A DNA stretch of 64,000 bases, from contig NZ_JACJHR010000005.1 of the NCBI RefSeq assembly GCF_014174495.1, positions 1 through 64,000 on the forward strand. Reading direction: 5' to 3'. The stretch is from Amycolatopsis echigonensis. Its GTDB lineage: Bacteria > Actinomycetota > Actinomycetes > Mycobacteriales > Pseudonocardiaceae. The translations under genes and the position numbers were made by a program. Below are positions 8,876 to 16,953 of the stretch, piece by piece (positions within the stretch are counted from its first letter, which is position 1; each line of letters opens with the position of its first letter). The notes beneath the pieces are model-generated. The model made no database searches and was not told the origin of the DNA. It saw nothing but the letters and a program-made list of their open reading frames with translations.

Positions 8876-9838
8876 ATGCACTCCATGACTGAGGCCAAGC
8901 CCGGCGGCGAGGATTTCGGACGGTTGAGCGAACCGTTCCGGCGCGAGCTGCTCGCCTACTGCTACCGCATGCTCGGTTCGGTCGACGACGCCGAAGAGGT
9001 GGTACAAGAGGTCTACCTCGAAGCTTGGCGGGCATACGGCGGGTTCGAGGGCCGGTCGTCGTTGCGCACGTGGCTGTACCGCATCGCGACCCGGGCGTGT
9101 TTCAAAGCGCTGGAAAAAAGCCGACGGAGGCCGCTGCCCGCCGATCTGAGCGCCCCCGAGACGAACCTGGACACCAGGCTGGCCGCGCGCGCTCCGGAGA
9201 TCCCGTGGCTCCAGCCGATCCCCGATTTCCTGTTCACCACCGCACCGGCCGACCCGGCGGCCGTCGTGGTGCAACGTCAGACCATGCGGCTCGCCCTGAT
9301 GGGGGCACTTCAGCAGCTTCCGCCGCGACAACGAGCCGTGCTGATCCTGCGCGAAGTGCTGCAATGGCACAGCACCGAAGTCGCGGAACTGCTGGAGATG
9401 ACGACCGCGGCCGTCAACAGCGCACTGCAGCGCGCGCGAGCCCAGGTTCCGTTCAGCCAAGACGCACTGACCGAACCCGCCGAACCACGGCAGCGAGCCC
9501 TGCTCGACCGGTACGTCACCGCATTCGAAACCGCGGACGTCGATCAACTCGTCGCGGTACTGACCGAAGACGCCCGATGGGAAATGCCGCCCATCGCGAC
9601 CTGGTTCGAAGGCCGCGACACCATCCTCGCGTTCCTGGCCGGACAGATGCGGACGATCGGTCCAGCCGAGCTGGTCGCCACCTCCGCCAACGGACAGCCC
9701 GCCTTCGCGGTGTACGCCCGCGCCCACGACGGCACGCGCCAGCCGCATGCACTGCACGTGCTGACGACCACGGCCGAGGGCGTCAGCAGCATCGTCGCGT
9801 TTCACGGCTCCGCGCTGTTTCCGCTGTTCGGACTCTGA
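8876..9838 (+). CDS. ECF sigma factor, SigG type with SnoaL-like tail
   Basis: 320-residue extracytoplasmic-function sigma factor. Region 2 spans about residues 20-90 (LLAYCYRMLGSVDDAEEVVQEVYLE, then FEGRSSLRTWLYRIATRACF). Region 4 spans about 140-190 (LPPRQRAVLILREVLQWHSTEVAELL, TAAVNSALQRAR). The last ~120 residues form a SnoaL/NTF2-like domain (LLDRYVTAFETADVDQLVAVLTEDARWEMPP), as in SigG/SigJ groups, where this tail replaces an anti-sigma factor as the control element. Starts at 8876 and 8885 are both possible; neither has a strong ribosome site. No anti-sigma gene is adjacent. Confidence 0.88.
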   Translation: MHSMTEAKPGGEDFGRLSEPFRRELLAYCYRMLGSVDDAEEVVQEVYLEAWRAYGGFEGRSSLRTWLYRIATRACFKALEKSRRRPLPADLSAPETNLDTRLAARAPEIPWLQPIPDFLFTTAPADPAAVVVQRQTMRLALMGALQQLPPRQRAVLILREVLQWHSTEVAELLEMTTAAVNSALQRARAQVPFSQDALTEPAEPRQRALLDRYVTAFETADVDQLVAVLTEDARWEMPPIATWFEGRDTILAFLAGQMRTIGPAELVATSANGQPAFAVYARAHDGTRQPHALHVLTTTAEGVSSIVAFHGSALFPLFGL

Positions 9839-9850
9839 CCAGGCAACCGC

Positions 9851-10108
9851 ATGTCCGAGCAGGAAAACATCGCCGCACTGCGCGCAGAACTGCGGCTGTT
9901 CTGCCAACTCATGCTCGCTTCGGACGACGCTGCCGACCGCATGATGCAGCAGATCGACCGTCGTGCACTCGGCTGCCACGACGAGCAAGAGAGTTGGCCA
10001 GCGCGACGTGTCCGACTGTTCCGCATCGCAGCCGACGTCTGCGGGGCGGGCCCGGAGGGTCACACCAGACCTTGCTCCGGGCCGGGCGACGGGATCGGCG
10101 ATGAATAG
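9851..10108 (+). CDS. Short sigma-region-2-like protein
   Basis: 85 residues, starting 12 bases after the SigG-like stop. The order of elements copies sigma region 2 of the gene before it: ALRAELRLFCQLMLASDDAADRMMQQ corresponds to the LLAYCYRMLGSVDDAEEVVQE helix, and ESWPARRVRLFRIAADVC to SLRTWLYRIATRAC. Region 4 is absent and the acidic/aromatic promoter-melting residues are poorly kept. It could be a truncated paralogue or a small modulator of the neighbouring sigma factor. I favour a real small protein because the frame is clean, but expression is unproven. Confidence 0.5.
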   Translation: MSEQENIAALRAELRLFCQLMLASDDAADRMMQQIDRRALGCHDEQESWPARRVRLFRIAADVCGAGPEGHTRPCSGPGDGIGDE

Positions 10109-10610
10109 CCGGACCCAGGAACACGCCCGGCCCGAGCCGCAGAGACTACGCTTCGTGGCTATGACGGCAGACCCGCCTCTCGCCGCGGTCCGCGCCGCGG
10201 TCCGCGCCGAACTCAACCCGAATTCCGCCAATTCGCCATCGGAACCGGCGACGTGCTCACTGCCGCGGAACACCTCACCGCGCACAGATCCGGCACCGGT
10301 CCCGTGACCGCGTCGGACACCTGCGTGCTGTTCACGCGGAGCCTGTCGCGTCAGGGTCGTGAACGCGACACCGGCGTTTCGCGTGCCTCGCCACCCAGCG
10401 CAGTCAGGTCATCACCGCACGCCACGACCCGCTGAGTCTCGCGGCGATCCGACCAGGTATTCGCCAGTACCTTGCTCCCCGCCCTCGGCTGGACCGCCAA
10501 CGACCGGTTGAGCATCAGCGGACCGCCCCGAGGGAGTCCCGCGGCAGGAGTTCAAGGAACAGTTCGAATCCTGGTGCGTACTTAAATTCTTCCAGAAATA
10601 GAAGAGGACC
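10109..10610. other. Non-coding stretch, no supported gene
   Basis: About 500 bases between the short sigma-like gene and the next gene. Open frames exist on the plus strand (for example from ATG 10161), but their peptides switch quickly to Ser/Pro/Arg-rich out-of-frame sequence and I recognise no family. It may hold decayed coding DNA, in keeping with the scar zone that follows. The last bases before 10611 (AGAAGAGG) are a ribosome site. Confidence 0.35.
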
Positions 10611-11000
10611 ATGGACTACCGGAAACTGTTCGCCGAGATCCACCGGCGCCCGGAGCTTTACGGACTGGACGGCAGTTACCACGACTACTGCACGTTTCTC
10701 CTCGGGGTCGACGCGGGCAACGACCGGCAGCTGCTCACCGGTTTCAGGGAGTCGCTCGTCCCCCAGGTCGGCACCGGCGACAACCTCGTCTGGCCGTCGC
10801 TGGTGCTGCACCTCGCCTTCCCGGGCCGCACCGCCGGCTGGCACGACGAGGTCGCCGGGGCGGGGCGGCAGGTCGCGAACGACCTGCTCTTCTCCTTGCT
10901 GGACGAGTTCTTCCGGAAGCGGGAGGAGCGTAGCGGAACCGCAGCGATCTTCGACGAATACCTGACCTGGCTCAAAGCACAGTCATGGCATCGCCCGTGA
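10611..11000 (+). CDS. Uncharacterised acidic protein, 129 residues
   Basis: ATG at 10611 preceded by AGAAGAGGACC. The protein begins MDYRKLFAEIHRRPELYGLDGSY and has a mixed alpha/beta pattern with DNLVWPSLVLHLAFP and a C-terminal helix FSLLDEFFRKREE. There is no signal peptide or membrane segment. Proteins of this size and style are scattered in actinomycetes next to variable loci, sometimes as immunity-like genes, but I cannot assign this one. Its neighbours on the right are recombinase debris. Confidence 0.6.
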   Translation: MDYRKLFAEIHRRPELYGLDGSYHDYCTFLLGVDAGNDRQLLTGFRESLVPQVGTGDNLVWPSLVLHLAFPGRTAGWHDEVAGAGRQVANDLLFSLLDEFFRKREERSGTAAIFDEYLTWLKAQSWHRP

Positions 11001-11039
11001 ACGCTGGAGCGCGCCTTCCGGCCCTGCCTGCCATCCGAC

Positions 11040-11590
11040 GTTCATCTGCCTCGACGCCGACTCCAGCGGGACGGGTGGCAGGAAGGCGAGGCGCAGTGAA
11101 GTTTGTCTTCCCACAAGGACAGGCTTTTCGGGCCCTCGCAGGTCCGGGCCCGGCCCAGGTGCACCCGTGCCGGTAGCGGTACTTGGCACGACCATTCGTC
11201 CAACGCGTGTCGTCCGACGCGCTCCCTCCGATCCACTCAGCTTGCGTGCCGAGGAAGCGCCGCTCACTCAGAAAGCTGGAGGCGAAAGCGCGGCCGGAGA
11301 CGCGACCACACAGCTCCCTGCCCGTGTACCGCGGATCCCGAACGATCTCCAGAACCGTGCGCTGCGACCATGCCCGCTGCGCAACGCCCCACTCGTTCAA
11401 CTCGCGAACGATACCCGCCGCACTCCGGCACGCAGGCCGTTCCGCGGAGATCGACTCGCCGCGCGGTGCCGTCACCCGGCACGGATCCAACCGTGTTAGC
11501 CGACGCACCCACACCGCAAGCGCGGTTCGGATGCGGACCCGCATCTACCAGACCGGCACCCTGAGACCCCTGACGAGAGCGGCCTACGCT
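11040..11590 (-). pseudogene. Frameshifted serine recombinase (C-terminal half)
   Basis: Pieces of a large serine recombinase are spread over at least three minus-strand frames in the expected order. LVDAGPHPNRA lies near 11520-11555. It is followed after a frameshift by AVWVRRLTRLDPCRVTAP and GIVRELNEWGV...RTVLEIVRDPRYTGREL (11302-11421), which is the recombinase domain. WTNGRAKYRYRHG at about 11165-11202 is a degenerate zinc-ribbon strand with its cysteine lost, and a PKSLSLWEDKL-like piece follows in yet another frame. The N-terminal resolvase domain with the catalytic serine is absent. It is the decayed integrase of a former integrated element. Confidence 0.7.
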
Positions 11591-11711
11591 CCCGGCAAGA
11601 CACGCCGACTGGGGAATTTCAGAGAGCCAGGACTGGCCCAATTCGAAGGTCACCATGATCGTCCGCTGCCATACAGCCGCGCCGAGGCCACTGGCTCGAT
11701 ACGCTTCGAGG

Positions 11712-13142
11712 ATGTTCGTGACGGTACAACTCCCAGTCGTTGACGTGCGCCCGCTCGTTGCCGGGAACACCTACCGTGACGCCCGCCCGAACTGGCCTGT
11801 ACCGGCTCACCGGTTCAGCCGCCGTTCCCGGGACCACTACCGCAGCGACTACGTCCGTGGGCTTGGCGCGGTCCGCCCGAGACTGCGTGGCGGAGTGGCA
11901 CCGTGGCTGAGCGAATCTACCTACGTCGACGTACGCAACCGCGTGCGGGTCGGTACGCCCGAGCGGTTCGCCCCGGACCAGGCGTCCGCAAAGGTGGCGT
12001 ACCGAAACTTCTACACCGATGGCATCGTCGGACGTCTGGAAGTGTGCTTCGCCTTCAAGGGCTGGGACGACCGCCGCACTGGCCTGATGTCGCGCTACGC
12101 GACGCAGGCACCGACGTGGTTGCGCGGCCTCCGGGACCACGCTGTCCCGCTCGTCGACTTCGGCCCACGCTTCGCCGATCATCTGCTCGCCGCGACGACG
12201 GTCGGCGATCCCATGTCCACCGGCTCCCTGCTCGGTGAGGAACTGCTGGTGTGGTGGGAAATGCGGGAGTGGGTGGTGCGCGCCGGGGAGCCCGCGGTGA
12301 TCGCGGAGACTCCCGGGACGGCTGAGGGCGCGTCTCTGGCTCAGACGTGGCGGATCACCAAGGGCACGCGGTTGGCGTCCTGGACTCTCAACCGAGGTGG
12401 TGCCGACCCCGAGGAGATGCGCAGGCTGAAGACCCACGTGTCCCGCCTGCACGCCGGTTTCCTCGCCGCGGAGACGGTGCTCGGCCTGTGCGTCAACGGA
12501 AAGCTCGACCCTGACCACCCACCGGTGGAGCGCTTCCTCGCCTCGACACTCGACGCGCTGCTGCGCCCGAGACGGCACGGTTTCGGCAACGCCCAACTGC
12601 TAGGTATGGTCATCGGCCATGCGCGTGACGTCTATTGGGACACCATCGGTACATTGCAGGATGCGCTAGGACTGCTCGACAACGACCGCATTCAGTCTCG
12701 CGTCGCCGAGTATCACGACCTCGTCTCAGGCGCGATCGCCCCGTCCCGCCGCGAAATCACCATCGACGTCAAGGAGCTCGTGATGACCAAGTACGAGAGC
12801 AAGATCAGCGGCGGCGAGTTCCATGGCCCCGTCAACACTGGTTCGGGCGGCGCACACCAGCACAACACGGGAACCGACGCCACGACTCTTAGCGAGGCGT
12901 TGGAACAACTCCGGACGGCTGTCGCCTCGATGTCGGCGACGTTACCGCCCGAGGACGCTGTCACCGCGGAGGACGCGTCTGCCGGCCTGGAGCGCGAGGC
13001 CAACCTGCCCGAGGATCAGCGCCGCCGCCCTGGAGTCCTTGCGCGGTTGTCGTCGCTCACCGAGGTAGCCACCCGGGCAGGCGCGGCAGGAACCGCCCTT
13101 GGCGCGGCGGTCGCAGCGGTGCGTGCGGCGTTCGGTCTGTAG
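11712..13142 (+). CDS. Uncharacterised two-part protein with a glycine-rich C-terminal module
   Basis: 476 residues from ATG 11712 (weak GAGG upstream; starts from 11655 are possible). The first ~355 residues form a soluble alpha/beta region (STYVDVRNRVRV, KVAYRNFYTDGIVGRLEVCFAFKGWDD, LLGEELLVWWEMREWVV) that I cannot assign. The tail contains ISGGEFHGPVNTGSGGAHQHN, a helix LSEALEQLRTAVASM, and a hydrophobic Ala/Gly end. The tail motif is reminiscent of short glycine-rich adaptor motifs in bacterial conflict-system proteins (loose similarity only). A strong ribosome site precedes Met at 12783, so the tail may also be made alone. Confidence 0.6.
   Translation: MFVTVQLPVVDVRPLVAGNTYRDARPNWPVPAHRFSRRSRDHYRSDYVRGLGAVRPRLRGGVAPWLSESTYVDVRNRVRVGTPERFAPDQASAKVAYRNFYTDGIVGRLEVCFAFKGWDDRRTGLMSRYATQAPTWLRGLRDHAVPLVDFGPRFADHLLAATTVGDPMSTGSLLGEELLVWWEMREWVVRAGEPAVIAETPGTAEGASLAQTWRITKGTRLASWTLNRGGADPEEMRRLKTHVSRLHAGFLAAETVLGLCVNGKLDPDHPPVERFLASTLDALLRPRRHGFGNAQLLGMVIGHARDVYWDTIGTLQDALGLLDNDRIQSRVAEYHDLVSGAIAPSRREITIDVKELVMTKYESKISGGEFHGPVNTGSGGAHQHNTGTDATTLSEALEQLRTAVASMSATLPPEDAVTAEDASAGLEREANLPEDQRRRPGVLARLSSLTEVATRAGAAGTALGAAVAAVRAAFGL
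12771..12785 (+). promoter_or_regulatory. Internal ribosome site and ATG inside the 11712-13142 gene
   Basis: AAGGAG at 12771-12776 is followed after six bases by an in-frame ATG at 12783. Initiation there would give a separate 119-residue protein made of the glycine-rich module and C-terminal helices. Confidence 0.5.
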
Positions 13143-13534
13143 GTGGCCCGCGCTCAACGCGAGCCACCTACGCCCGGAACGCACGCGATCCGCGCTTGCC
13201 ACGACGGCCCTGCAACAGCTCTTATACGTGGTCTTACCGACCGGCCTTCCCCAGCGACCTGCGGCCCCGGGGCGGTCACCGACATGATATCCGAACTTGA
13301 ACTGGATGCTGAGTCGCCGACCCGGGGGCGGGCTGTACGTGGCATTGGCGGTTCAAGTCCGATTTCCGCTAAGCACCGCCCCCATCCGTACGCGACATCA
13401 TCGTTCGCCTGAGCCTCCTGGCGGGAACGAACGTCCGGAGATGAGCCAGACGGCTGGCCAATCATCTCCGGCCCTGCGACCTTGGGGGCACCGCGGACCG
13501 AGGCACGCTCCGGGGGGCTCGACGCTCAGCTGAC
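13143..13534. other. Non-coding stretch, no supported gene
   Basis: About 390 bases. It contains GGGGGCGG (13325 region) and its complement near 13377, enclosing a GGTTCAAGTCC string that resembles a tRNA T-arm, but no complete tRNA cloverleaf can be folded around it. No coding frame looks real on either strand. Confidence 0.35.
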
Positions 13535-13940
13535 CTAATCTGGCGCCGCGATCCGCTCGGCGATCCGCAAGGCGTTCGCGGCGATCGTCAGCGCCGGGTT
13601 CACCGCCGCTGAGGAGGGGAAGAACGAGGAATCCGCGAGCGACAGGTTTCCGACGTCGTGGCTGCGGCACGAGGCGTCCAGCACGCTCGTCGCCGGATCG
13701 GTGCCGGCGACCGACGTGCCGCACATGTGCGAGTTGGTCTCGATGCCCATGCGCTGCGTGAAAATCAGCGGATACCCGGCTTTGCGCACGAGCCGCCGGA
13801 TGCGGGAGACGAGTTCGTGGTGCGGCGCGAGGTTGTCGTAGGCCGTTTTCATCTGCCGGGAGAACAGGGCCGGGATCTCGAGCAGCCGTCCCGTCGCCGG
13901 CGGGCCGGCCTCCACCAGCGCGACCCGGACGTGCCGGAAG
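13535..13940 (-). pseudogene. GMC oxidoreductase, C-terminal third only
   Basis: The reading frame from about 13940 down to 13535 encodes an intact GMC C-terminal domain: LLEIPALFSRQ, the active-site strand HMCGTSVAGTDP, then NLSLADSSFFPSSAAVNPALT and a final helix. Upstream of it the frame abruptly becomes antisense to a LacI fragment. The FAD-binding N-terminal half is missing, so the protein cannot bind FAD. The break at about 13920-13940 coincides with the break of the LacI fragment on the other strand, which indicates a single deletion. Confidence 0.75.
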
Positions 13941-14137
13941 ACCTGTCGGTGATCGGGTTCGACGACGCGCCCGAGGCGGAACGCTGGTCCCTCACGACAG
14001 TGCGGCAACCGATGCGTGAGAAGGGCCGGTTGGCGGCCGAAATGCTGCACGACTTGTTGAACGGGCAGGCGCCGGCGGGAATTGTCGAACTTCCGGCGGA
14101 ACTGGTGGTCCGGGGGACGACGGGTCCGCCGGGCTAG
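13923..14137 (+). pseudogene. LacI-family regulator, last ~70 residues only
   Basis: The plus-strand frame encodes DPDVPEDLSVIGFDDAPEAER, then LTTVRQPMREKGRLAAEMLHDLL and a C-terminal strand to the stop at 14135-14137. This is the standard C-terminal lobe of LacI repressors, in which VPxDLSVIGFDD is almost invariant. The helix-turn-helix and most of the effector domain are absent. It faces away from the truncated GMC gene and shares its breakpoint. Confidence 0.75.
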
Positions 14138-14172
14138 GAACGGCTGGCTCGCCAGTCCGGGAACGCACTCGC

Positions 14173-14185
14173 GTCCACAGTGGAC
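14173..14185. repeat. Dyad GTCCACAGTGGAC, copy 1
   Basis: Perfect 13-base dyad in non-coding DNA; one of five exact GTCCACWGTGGAC copies in this window. Confidence 0.6.
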
Positions 14186-14357
14186 ACCGGGCAACCCGGC
14201 TAAGGCCACCGTCGCGCCTGCTCTCCGCGCGGCCGCGACCTCTTCTCCCACGACCCGCGCCGCGCTTCCGTAAGGCTGCCAAGCCGTTCGAGCGACACGG
14301 ACCGCTGATTACCTTGTCATGGACCATGTTCGCGGCAGCGGTGGGTGGTCGGCTCGC

Positions 14358-15188
14358 CTATGGGCCGGGGGCGCGCAGCGTCACCGTGAGCGACAGCGGC
14401 GAGGTGACCCAGTGATACCCGCCTTGGGCCGCGGTGTGCAGTCGGTCTATGACGCCGTCGACCTCTTCGCTCGTCGCGACGCCGCTCGCGATGATCTGTG
14501 CGCGGACGGCGACAGTCGTCGCGGCGTGGAGGCCGAAACCGGTGGCCGGGTCAGCGGGCTGGAAGCTGCCGCCGAGGCGCACCACGTCGAAACCGGCTTC
14601 GCGCGCGGTGGCGGGAAGGTCGTCGATCGCCGTGGGAGACGCGCCGCCCCGCTCGATGGCGCGATGCAGAAGTTCCCAGGCCACGCGCAGGTCGTCGTGG
14701 GGCGGGAAGCTGAACGGCGGCGGATTCGGCAACGGCTCCATCGCCACGAACCATCCACCCGGACGCAGGGCATCGCGGATGCGGGTCAGCGTGCGCAGCG
14801 GGTCGCGCTGATGCAGCAAGAAGCATCGGCTGAAGACGAGGTCGTACGAATCGCCGATGCTGGACGCGGGGTCGTTGATGTCCGCGACCCGAACCTCGAC
14901 GTTGCGCAGGCCCAATTCAGTCACGACCGAACGGGCCCGCGCCACGGTCGGCGCCGCGAAGTCGGCACCGACTACCTGTCCGGACGGTCCGACCAAATCG
15001 GACAGGATCGGCATCGCGCCCAGCGGACCGCAGCCGCATTCCAGCACGCGCCATCCGGGGCGGATGTCCACAGTGGCCAAAGCGGTTCGCGTCATGGCGT
15101 CGAGCAAGGCCGAGATTTTGAGCAGCCGCCGCAAGTCCTCGTCGCTGCCGTCGAGCACATATCGCGCGGCCGCGGAGTCTGTAGCCAT
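14358..15188 (-). CDS. Class I SAM-dependent methyltransferase
   Basis: 276 residues. Motif I of the SAM-binding Rossmann fold is VLECGCGPLGAMP (~residues 48-60), followed by the acidic VVGADFAAPTV strand, ADINDP, and the motif IV/post-region VFSRCFLLHQRDPL and LRPGGWFVAMEPL. The N-terminal ~40 residues are helical. GGAAGGGAG precedes the ATG at 15188. It stands alone between the LacI remnant and the VOC/cupin genes; the methyl acceptor is unknown, and the small size and absence of extra domains suggest a small molecule. Confidence 0.8.
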   Translation of the reverse strand: MATDSAAARYVLDGSDEDLRRLLKISALLDAMTRTALATVDIRPGWRVLECGCGPLGAMPILSDLVGPSGQVVGADFAAPTVARARSVVTELGLRNVEVRVADINDPASSIGDSYDLVFSRCFLLHQRDPLRTLTRIRDALRPGGWFVAMEPLPNPPPFSFPPHDDLRVAWELLHRAIERGGASPTAIDDLPATAREAGFDVVRLGGSFQPADPATGFGLHAATTVAVRAQIIASGVATSEEVDGVIDRLHTAAQGGYHWVTSPLSLTVTLRAPGP

Positions 15189-15352
15189 GGAGGGCTCCCT
15201 TCCGGCACCGAGAGGGACCGGATCCGGGTGTTCTGGCTCGTTTCGTCATTGCCGCCAGGTCGCCGCGGAGCGGGGACGCCGGGGCGTGTTCGCGGGCGGG
15301 CCGGTGATCGACGCTCGGAGTCGACGGCCCGCAGCGTCCGCTGCCGCCTGTG

Positions 15353-15750
15353 TCAGCCGTGCTGTTCCTCGGTATAGAAGCGTACTCGCAGGCCGTCGGG
15401 TGCGTCGGCGCTCAGCAGCCAGCCGAGGGTCGCCCGGATGATCGGCCCGTGCTTGATCCCGCGTTCGTCGAGGCACGCGACGACGGTGTCCAGATCGGCT
15501 CGGGTCGGCACGGCAAGTGCGAGAGGGTCCCAGCCGGCGAGTGCGGCCGCGCGCGGCGGGTCTTCGCGCAGCGCGATGCGCAGTCCGCCGAGTGGCAGGT
15601 AAGCCACACCGCGGACTGTGCCGTCGTCGTCGCGGAATTCGATCTCGGCGCGCAGGCCGAGCAGCGACTCGAACCATTCGCGCGAGCGGCCGAGATCGGC
15701 GACCGGGATCTTCGCGTGATGCAGCCCGGGACGGGCAGGACGGCAGTCAT
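15353..15750 (-). pseudogene. VOC/glyoxalase-family protein with a frameshift after the start
   Basis: From about 15725 to the stop at 15353 the frame encodes a vicinal-oxygen-chelate protein: HHAKIPVADLGRSREWFESLLGL...VAYLPLGGLRIALRE...DPLALAVPTRADLDTVVACLDERGI. The natural start is the ATG at 15750, which overlaps the cupin stop (ATGA) and gives MTAVLPVPG. Between them the frame is off by one within CCCGGG near 15725-15730. With one base inserted the product reads MTAVLPVPGLHHAKIPV, a typical VOC start. It is either a real one-base lesion or a sequencing error. Confidence 0.65.
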
Positions 15751-16250
15751 CGCGGTCCGCCGGCGCGCGGGGCCAGTTCTCCGGTGGGCAGCAGCGGCGG
15801 CCCGGCCAGTTCCCAGTCATGCCGCCGGGCGATCGCGATGATCTCTTCAGGCGCGAGCGCGCGGCCGGCCTCGGCTTCGGCGGCATGCACGTCGCGGTGC
15901 ATCTGCTCGAAGCCGCCCGGCGTGTGAATGACGACGAACCGGGCCGCGCGGCCGGTTCCCGTCGCGAAGGTGTGCACCGTCCCGCGCGGGACGAACATCG
16001 AGCCGCCCGCCTCGACGGTGTGCGTCTTGCCCTGGACGTGCAGCAGCAGGGCCCCTTCGAGCACGACGAACGTCTCGTCGGATCCGGGGTGCACGTGCAG
16101 CGGTGGGCCCGGCTCCGCCGGAGGCGCCTCGCACAGGAGCACCGAGAGGGCCCCACCGGTCGCGGCGCTGTCGTGCAGCAGCCGCATGCCTCTGCCTCCG
16201 GCGCGGTCGAGATTTTCGGCCGCGTCCGGCGCGGTCACCGTGACAGTCAT
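15747..16250 (-). CDS. Cupin-domain protein
   Basis: 167 residues with one complete cupin barrel. Motif 1, PPLHVHPGSDETFVVLEGALLLHV, carries two His and one Glu for metal binding, and motif 2 (GGSMFVPRGTVHTFATG) supplies the third His. A short helical tail follows. GGAGCAGGCC precedes the ATG. It is divergent from a TetR gene 61 bases away and overlaps the VOC gene, so the two small metal-dependent proteins form one operon under that TetR regulator (inference). The substrate is unknown. Confidence 0.82.
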   Translation of the reverse strand: MTVTVTAPDAAENLDRAGGRGMRLLHDSAATGGALSVLLCEAPPAEPGPPLHVHPGSDETFVVLEGALLLHVQGKTHTVEAGGSMFVPRGTVHTFATGTGRAARFVVIHTPGGFEQMHRDVHAAEAEAGRALAPEEIIAIARRHDWELAGPPLLPTGELAPRAGGPR

Positions 16251-16279
16251 GGCCTGCTCCTCATTTCACTTGATAGAGC

Positions 16280-16303
16280 ATCAATTGATTTGTACGTGAT
16301 ACA
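16280..16303. promoter_or_regulatory. Operator-like palindromes between cupin and TetR genes
   Basis: ATCAATTGAT (16280-16289) is a perfect palindrome, and TGTA-CGTGA-TACA (16291-16303) is a second short dyad. Both are in the 61-base divergent promoter region, so they are candidate sites for the adjacent TetR protein. Confidence 0.45.
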
Positions 16304-16311
16304 ACTGAACT

Positions 16312-16953
16312 GTGGAACCTGTCAAGCGCGGCTATCACGCACCGCTACGCGAGCGACAGGCGGCGCAAACGCGCGCGCGCATCGCTGAAGCCGCGGCAGA
16401 GGAGTTCTCCGAGCACGGCTGGGCGGGCACCACTGTTGCCGCGATCGCCGCGCGAGCCGGGGTGACCCCGCAGGCGGTCTACCAGGCCGTGGGGACGAAG
16501 GCAGCGTTGCTCATCCGCGCAGTGGAGACCGCGGTCGCCGGCTCCGGCGACGACGTCATGCTCGCCGACCGCCCGTCCTTCGCGGCGGTGTACGAACCCG
16601 GGCTGAGCCAGAAGCAACGCATCCGCGCGTACGCCGCGGCCACCGCCGACGCCTACCACCGCGCGGCGGCGCTGTTCCTCGTGCTGCAGGACGCCGCGCG
16701 CAGCGACCCCAGCGCCGCGGAGATGGCGACGGCGGGCGCAGACCGGCGGCTCGAGGAAAACCGGCGCCTGGCAAGCCTGCTGCGGCCCGGCTCCGACGAA
16801 TCGGCGCTTGCCGTGCTCGCTGACACGATCTGGGTGCTCACCGGGCCCGGCGTCTACGCCGACCTGGTGCACCGGCGAGGCTGGACGGCCCAGCGTTACC
16901 GAGCGTTCCTGGAAACCATGCTGGACACCGCGATCCACAGCATCGACGCGTGA
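16312..16953 (+). CDS. TetR-family regulator
   Basis: 213 residues from a GTG at 16312. Helix-turn-helix at about residues 20-65: TRARIAEAAAEEFSEHGWAGTTVAAIAARAGVTPQAVYQAVGTKAAL read as consecutive segments. The C-terminal part is helical (YAAATADAYHRAAALFLVLQDAAR). There is no clear ribosome site and the promoter lies close to the start, so the transcript may be leaderless. It is divergent from the cupin/VOC pair and probably controls it. Confidence 0.85.
   Translation: MEPVKRGYHAPLRERQAAQTRARIAEAAAEEFSEHGWAGTTVAAIAARAGVTPQAVYQAVGTKAALLIRAVETAVAGSGDDVMLADRPSFAAVYEPGLSQKQRIRAYAAATADAYHRAAALFLVLQDAARSDPSAAEMATAGADRRLEENRRLASLLRPGSDESALAVLADTIWVLTGPGVYADLVHRRGWTAQRYRAFLETMLDTAIHSIDA

Noticed and set aside
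10161..10435. Open plus-strand frames starting MTADPPLAAVRAAVRAEL and continuing through TAAEHLTAHRSGTG
   Set aside because: No ribosome site, no family recognised, and composition turns Ser/Arg/Pro-rich as in shifted frames; not reported as a gene.
13320..13390. Possible tRNA: GGTTCAAGTCC T-arm-like string enclosed by GGGGGCGG and CCGCCCCC
   Set aside because: The T-stem has a mismatch, the distance from T-arm to the 3' acceptor strand is wrong, and no D-arm or anticodon arm can be formed. At most a relic.
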